Positions 17,391-20,134 of a stretch of DNA of 20,134 nucleotides are shown here, piece by piece. Origin of the DNA: a virus; the IMG/VR virus record IMGVR_UViG_3300017697_001529, positions 1 to 20,134 of that record, one strand, 5' to 3'. Position 1 is the stretch's first letter. Every line of letters starts with the position of its first letter. The position numbers and the translations under genes were made by a program. A model generated the notes under the pieces. The model was not told the origin of the DNA. It searched no databases and worked only from the letters and a program-made list of their open reading frames with translations.

Positions 17391-18326
17391 TATTTCGGCT
17401 ATTGACTGGTCGAAGCTAAAGCTTAGAGCTTTAATATCTTCGTCATTCATGTCACCAATATCTTTATATTTTGTTTCTAACAATAAGACAGAGACGCGAG
17501 AACCAAGCTTTTCTATAAGCCTGGTTTTCATGTTGCCGCCTGCCTCATCATTGTCTGCAATGACAATTATATCATTGAAGTATTTTTTTAGCAAGTCTAC
17601 TTGGAAATTAGATACGTTTGAGCCAAGTGTTGCTACCGCCGCGAAACCGCACTGGTCAAGGCGTATGGCGTCAAAAGAGGACTCCACCACATATACAGTA
17701 CGTGAATTCTTTACACGGTTTAAATTAAATAAAGTCTTACCTTTTGGAAGACCTGGGGTATTCTTAAAGGTCTTACCTTCTACAGATCTTCCCACAAACC
17801 CAACAAGCATCCCATCTGGGGCATGAACTGGGATAGTGATCATATCCTGCTTCTCAGAGTAGCCCAGGCCGAACTTCTTAATAGAGCTATCTGTAATCTT
17901 ACGACCACTATAGTATGTCTGGGCACGAGGGGATTCTATCGCTGTAGAGTGTAGCCTCTTTACCTGCAGCTCATCATATTGAACATACATAGGCTTCTCT
18001 ATAAGTTTTTGATTTATCTCAGACTCAAGGCTGGTTGCTACCTCCTTGCTCTTAATAAACCTAATGGCTTCAAAGTAAGTTCTGCCAGTCTGGTGCATAA
18101 CGAACTCAGCAAGGTCTGCGACGTGGTGGCAGGAGAAACAAAAGAATGTTCCACGAACCTTATCGATTTCTCCAGCTGGAGTCCTGTGGTTTCCGTGAAA
18201 AGGGCAGAAGATAATGAAGTCTGTGTCTACCTCAGACTCTATGTCTACGCCACTTCCTGCCAAGATTCGTTTGATTTGCTCTGGTGCATAGGAATGACCA
18301 GTGTTCCGTCTATCCCGAATATCCAT
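17382..18326 (-). CDS. DnaG-type primase (CHC2 zinc finger plus Toprim)
   Basis: The 314-residue primase makes RNA primers on the lagging strand. The zinc-binding domain is FCPFHGN with C41 and H44, then FFCFSCHHVADL with C63 and C66. The Toprim fold has E215 in VYVVESSFDAIRL and D258/D260 in IIVIADNDEAGG, the acids that hold magnesium. It is about half the size of bacterial DnaG and lacks the C-terminal helicase-binding part, as in many phage primases. The first cysteine lies about 40 residues from the start, as in E. coli DnaG, supporting ATG 18326 despite an 82-nt overlap with the upstream gene. It lies near the dnaB-like gene. Confidence 0.93.
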   Translation of the reverse strand: MDIRDRRNTGHSYAPEQIKRILAGSGVDIESEVDTDFIIFCPFHGNHRTPAGEIDKVRGTFFCFSCHHVADLAEFVMHQTGRTYFEAIRFIKSKEVATSLESEINQKLIEKPMYVQYDELQVKRLHSTAIESPRAQTYYSGRKITDSSIKKFGLGYSEKQDMITIPVHAPDGMLVGFVGRSVEGKTFKNTPGLPKGKTLFNLNRVKNSRTVYVVESSFDAIRLDQCGFAAVATLGSNVSNFQVDLLKKYFNDIIVIADNDEAGGNMKTRLIEKLGSRVSVLLLETKYKDIGDMNDEDIKALSFSFDQSIAEILQ

Positions 18327-18571
18327 TCGCTCTTTCTCTTCCCTACGTGAATTCCATACATTGAAAGCTTAAATTTAAAACCTTTTATGTTTTCATTATA
18401 CTCTATAGTAAAGTCTTCGTCAATGTCTAGCCTTGGAACATACCCCGCAAATCGCATCTCTGCAATTAAAAGATCTGCATACTCTATGCGTAGTCTCCAA
18501 AGAATAGAGTCGTCATAGATGTTGCCCTCTAGATTGTAGAGTTTTAGTGGTTTATGGTGTATGCTTTCCAT
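18245..18571 (-). CDS. Unrecognised protein overlapping the primase start
   Basis: The 108-residue product reads MESIHHKPLKLYNLEGNIYD, then helical ILWRLRIEYADLLIAEMRFA, then strands around FTIEYNENIKGFKFKLSMYG. No known motif is seen. The last 27 codons share DNA with the primase N-terminus in another frame, an unusually long overlap for this window. No ribosome binding site precedes ATG 18571, but TATAAT lies 6 nt before it, so it may be translated from a leaderless message. A replication accessory role is suggested only by its place between helicase and primase. Confidence 0.6.
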   Translation of the reverse strand: MESIHHKPLKLYNLEGNIYDDSILWRLRIEYADLLIAEMRFAGYVPRLDIDEDFTIEYNENIKGFKFKLSMYGIHVGKRKSEWIFGIDGTLVIPMHQSKSNESWQEVA

Positions 18572-18577
18572 TCATCT

Positions 18578-18583
18578 ATTATA
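18578..18583 (-). promoter_or_regulatory. Perfect TATAAT -10 box, leaderless geometry
   Basis: The consensus hexamer ends 6 nt before the ATG at 18571, the distance expected if transcription starts at or next to the A of ATG. No Shine-Dalgarno is present. No clear -35 is seen in the AT-rich run upstream. It would drive the unknown gene and the primase independently of the helicase. Confidence 0.45.
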
Positions 18584-18598
18584 AAGCCCATTTACTTA

Positions 18599-18616
18599 TT
18601 TAATTATTTAATTAAA
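18599..18616. repeat. AT-only palindrome at the helicase gene end
   Basis: TTTAATTA, two bases, then TAATTAAA form 8-bp inverted repeats over 18 bp made only of A and T. The helicase stop codon lies inside it. It sits just upstream of the TATAAT box, where a -35 or operator would be. It could be a repressor site or a helix-unwinding element. Confidence 0.45.
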
Positions 18617-19831
18617 GTCTTGCACATCTTTATACTTATAATGTCCCTTATCAAAGTCTACCTGGACCATGAACTCCCCCATAAAACCATTACGGTTCTT
18701 TCTAAATACACACTCCATGACATCACTATTGCTACCCCGACCCAAAGCTATCACCCAGTCAGCGTCATAGGCTATCTGACGGCTCCAGGCAGTCTGACCT
18801 AGGGTTGGAACAGTGTCTAATTTTGTAACGTCGTCAGGTGTCGCTGAGGAGATTGCAATGATAGGAACCTCTTCAGAGATTGCCATAAGCTTAAGCTCAC
18901 GAGACAGGTTCTTCATACGAACAGTCTCATTGTCCGACTTCTGGTTTGGGCTCATAAGCTGAAGGTAGTCTACAATTACGAAGTCTGGCTTGTACTGATC
19001 AATCTTTCCACGCAAAACCGATGGAGTAATCTCTCCACCACTATCATTAGAAATGATATGGAACTCTGGCTTACCCTGCAAATGATTCTTGTGCCATGTT
19101 GCCAAGGTATCTAGTTCAATATCTCCAGAACTTAGTTTCCTGTGAGACCAAAGTCCCTCCCCCATAATAGTGAATACTCGGTTACGAACCTCTGTCTCAG
19201 ACATCTCCAAGCTAATAATTAATGGAGACCTGCCCTGCTTCCAAGCCTGTACCGCAAAATATAGCGATAGCCAAGACTTACCAATACCAGGATAAGCAAG
19301 GAAAACCCCAAGCTGTCCAGGCATAATTCCTGAAGGTAGATAGTCATCAAAACCTGGCAAGCCAGTCTTAATACCAATAGATCCAGCTTCTTGTTGCTTC
19401 TTTACATTTTCAAAGAATGCAATAGCAGAATCTAAATCTGTGACATCAATGTCTCTGATTGTCGAGGTATTCTTTTTAAGCTCTGAGGTCTGTCCAATAA
19501 GCTTTTCTAGTGCTTCCGAGCCCTGCCCAAGCTGAACCTCTGTTGCAGCATTACGCAAAATATCTTTAAGGCTGTCGTTTAGATACTCAACCTGAAGCTC
19601 ATCTAGGTGATGCTTTGTTGCTCCAATACCCTTGAGAGGTTCAAAGTCTCTAAACTTTTCTACGACTAGGCCGACTGGAGGAACAGAATGATTGCTCTCA
19701 AAGTAGTTTCTAACAAACTGCCACACATCATTGTGGGTGCGCAACAGATTGTCTACATTTGCCTGAAGCAATACGTGAACCTGCTTGTCTTCTAGAACTG
19801 CAGAAAGCAGCTTAGCCTCTGTGTTACTCAT
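18608..19831 (-). CDS. Replicative DnaB-type helicase
   Basis: The 407-residue protein is a hexameric 5'-3' helicase of the DnaB family. Residues about 1-110 are a helical N-terminal domain, then a linker. The RecA-like motor starts at GIKTGLPGFDDYL (153-165). The P-loop is AYPGIGKSWLSL with K185 and S186, LIISLEMSE carries the catalytic E209, VIVDYLQLM is Walker B with D288, and CVFRKNRNGFMG (375-385) holds the arginine finger. It is slightly shorter than bacterial DnaB (about 470), typical of phage versions. ATG 19831 overlaps the upstream stop in ATGAGTAA. It would pair with the primase in this block. Confidence 0.93.
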   Translation of the reverse strand: MSNTEAKLLSAVLEDKQVHVLLQANVDNLLRTHNDVWQFVRNYFESNHSVPPVGLVVEKFRDFEPLKGIGATKHHLDELQVEYLNDSLKDILRNAATEVQLGQGSEALEKLIGQTSELKKNTSTIRDIDVTDLDSAIAFFENVKKQQEAGSIGIKTGLPGFDDYLPSGIMPGQLGVFLAYPGIGKSWLSLYFAVQAWKQGRSPLIISLEMSETEVRNRVFTIMGEGLWSHRKLSSGDIELDTLATWHKNHLQGKPEFHIISNDSGGEITPSVLRGKIDQYKPDFVIVDYLQLMSPNQKSDNETVRMKNLSRELKLMAISEEVPIIAISSATPDDVTKLDTVPTLGQTAWSRQIAYDADWVIALGRGSNSDVMECVFRKNRNGFMGEFMVQVDFDKGHYKYKDVQDFN

Positions 19832-20132
19832 TTAACCACGCCCTTGCCATCTTTTGCCTTTCGGCTCTCTCTTGTAAATCTTGGTCTACTCGTCTTCTAG
19901 CTTCAATGATCTTGTCAGCATAGTTGGCAAAGTATGACCAACTTGGACTTGGGGAAACATCAAAGTAGTACTGCATTAACTCGTAGCAAGTTGGCATGCC
20001 ATAGGACTCTATAAGACCATCGGCAGACCACTGCTCTTTGTTAATGTTGTGTACTGGCTTCTCTCCATAACGCAGCGTATGCAACTTACTGTAGCGACTG
20101 AGCAAAGCCATTCGGTCTTTGCGGTCCGCCAC
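19824..20132 (-). CDS. Unrecognised small protein upstream of the helicase, possibly cut by the edge
   Basis: At least 102 residues from a GTG at 20132, two bases from the edge, so the real start may lie outside. The product is mixed helix with aromatic patches (CYELMQYYFDVSPSPSWSYF) and a long charged C-terminal helix (IIEARRRVDQDLQERAERQK). No catalytic motif is recognised. It overlaps the helicase gene by 8 nt, so it is co-translated with it. A helicase loader or other replication partner is possible from context only. Confidence 0.65.
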   Translation of the reverse strand: MADRKDRMALLSRYSKLHTLRYGEKPVHNINKEQWSADGLIESYGMPTCYELMQYYFDVSPSPSWSYFANYADKIIEARRRVDQDLQERAERQKMARAWLNE

Positions 20133-20134
20133 TA

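Overview
This window looks like a piece of a tailed double-stranded DNA phage genome (Caudoviricetes). It carries large and small terminase genes beside a replication, recombination and nucleotide-metabolism block. Genes are packed with 1 to 82 nt overlaps and almost all read on the minus strand, from right to left. The host is probably a moderately AT-rich actinobacterium, perhaps a freshwater or marine planktonic one. Reasons are a class Ib ribonucleotide reductase (NrdI-NrdE-NrdF), a DnaE-type polymerase with an intact PHP site, and promoter-like -10 boxes placed so close to ATG codons that transcripts would be leaderless. This host call is inference; nothing in the window names the host. 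Composition was judged by eye, not computed.

Layout in transcription order. (a) 20132-16684: a small unrecognised protein, a DnaB-type helicase, an unrecognised protein, a DnaG-type primase and a probable ssDNA-binding protein. (b) 16677-12091: DnaE-type polymerase, a MazG-like pyrophosphohydrolase and a RecA/UvsX-like recombinase. (c) 12098-8928: a run of small genes and nucleases, comprising a zinc-ribbon protein, an Hjc-like PD-(D/E)XK nuclease, a DEDDy exonuclease, an unknown helical protein, a Cas4/RecB-like Fe-S nuclease, a double zinc-finger protein, a RuvC-like resolvase and a 51-aa helix-turn-helix protein. (d) 8931-7644: a DUF1599/Nmad1 protein and a CBS-less IMP dehydrogenase/GMP reductase family enzyme. 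(e) 7641-5057: an unknown small protein, TerS and TerL. (f) 4994-1536: nrdI-nrdE-nrdF. (g) The only plus-strand gene, a cytoplasmic SNase-like nuclease (1141-1539), faces nrdF tail to tail with overlapping stops. (h) Leftward of a 101-bp divergent intergenic region: a holin-like small membrane protein and a secreted FN3 plus coiled-coil protein running off the left edge.

Together: helicase, primase, SSB, polymerase and exonuclease make a near-complete replisome. RecA, RuvC-like, Hjc-like and Cas4-like enzymes handle recombination and end processing. NrdIEF, the MazG-like protein, the GuaB-like enzyme and Nmad1 reshape nucleotide pools. TerS and TerL package DNA.

The least explained part is the left end. 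The FN3/coiled-coil protein has a clear signal peptide and ribosome-binding site but no standard start codon (ATT is in position), sits behind a terminator-like hairpin, and ends in an 18-bp tandem repeat. The neighbouring divergent promoter region has a perfect 12-bp palindrome overlapping a -10 box and two mutually exclusive hairpins. Two small genes (8928-9083 and 11919-12098) are easy to miss because of their size. No stretch above 300 bases lacks a gene, and no tRNA, CRISPR array, insertion sequence or attachment site was seen.
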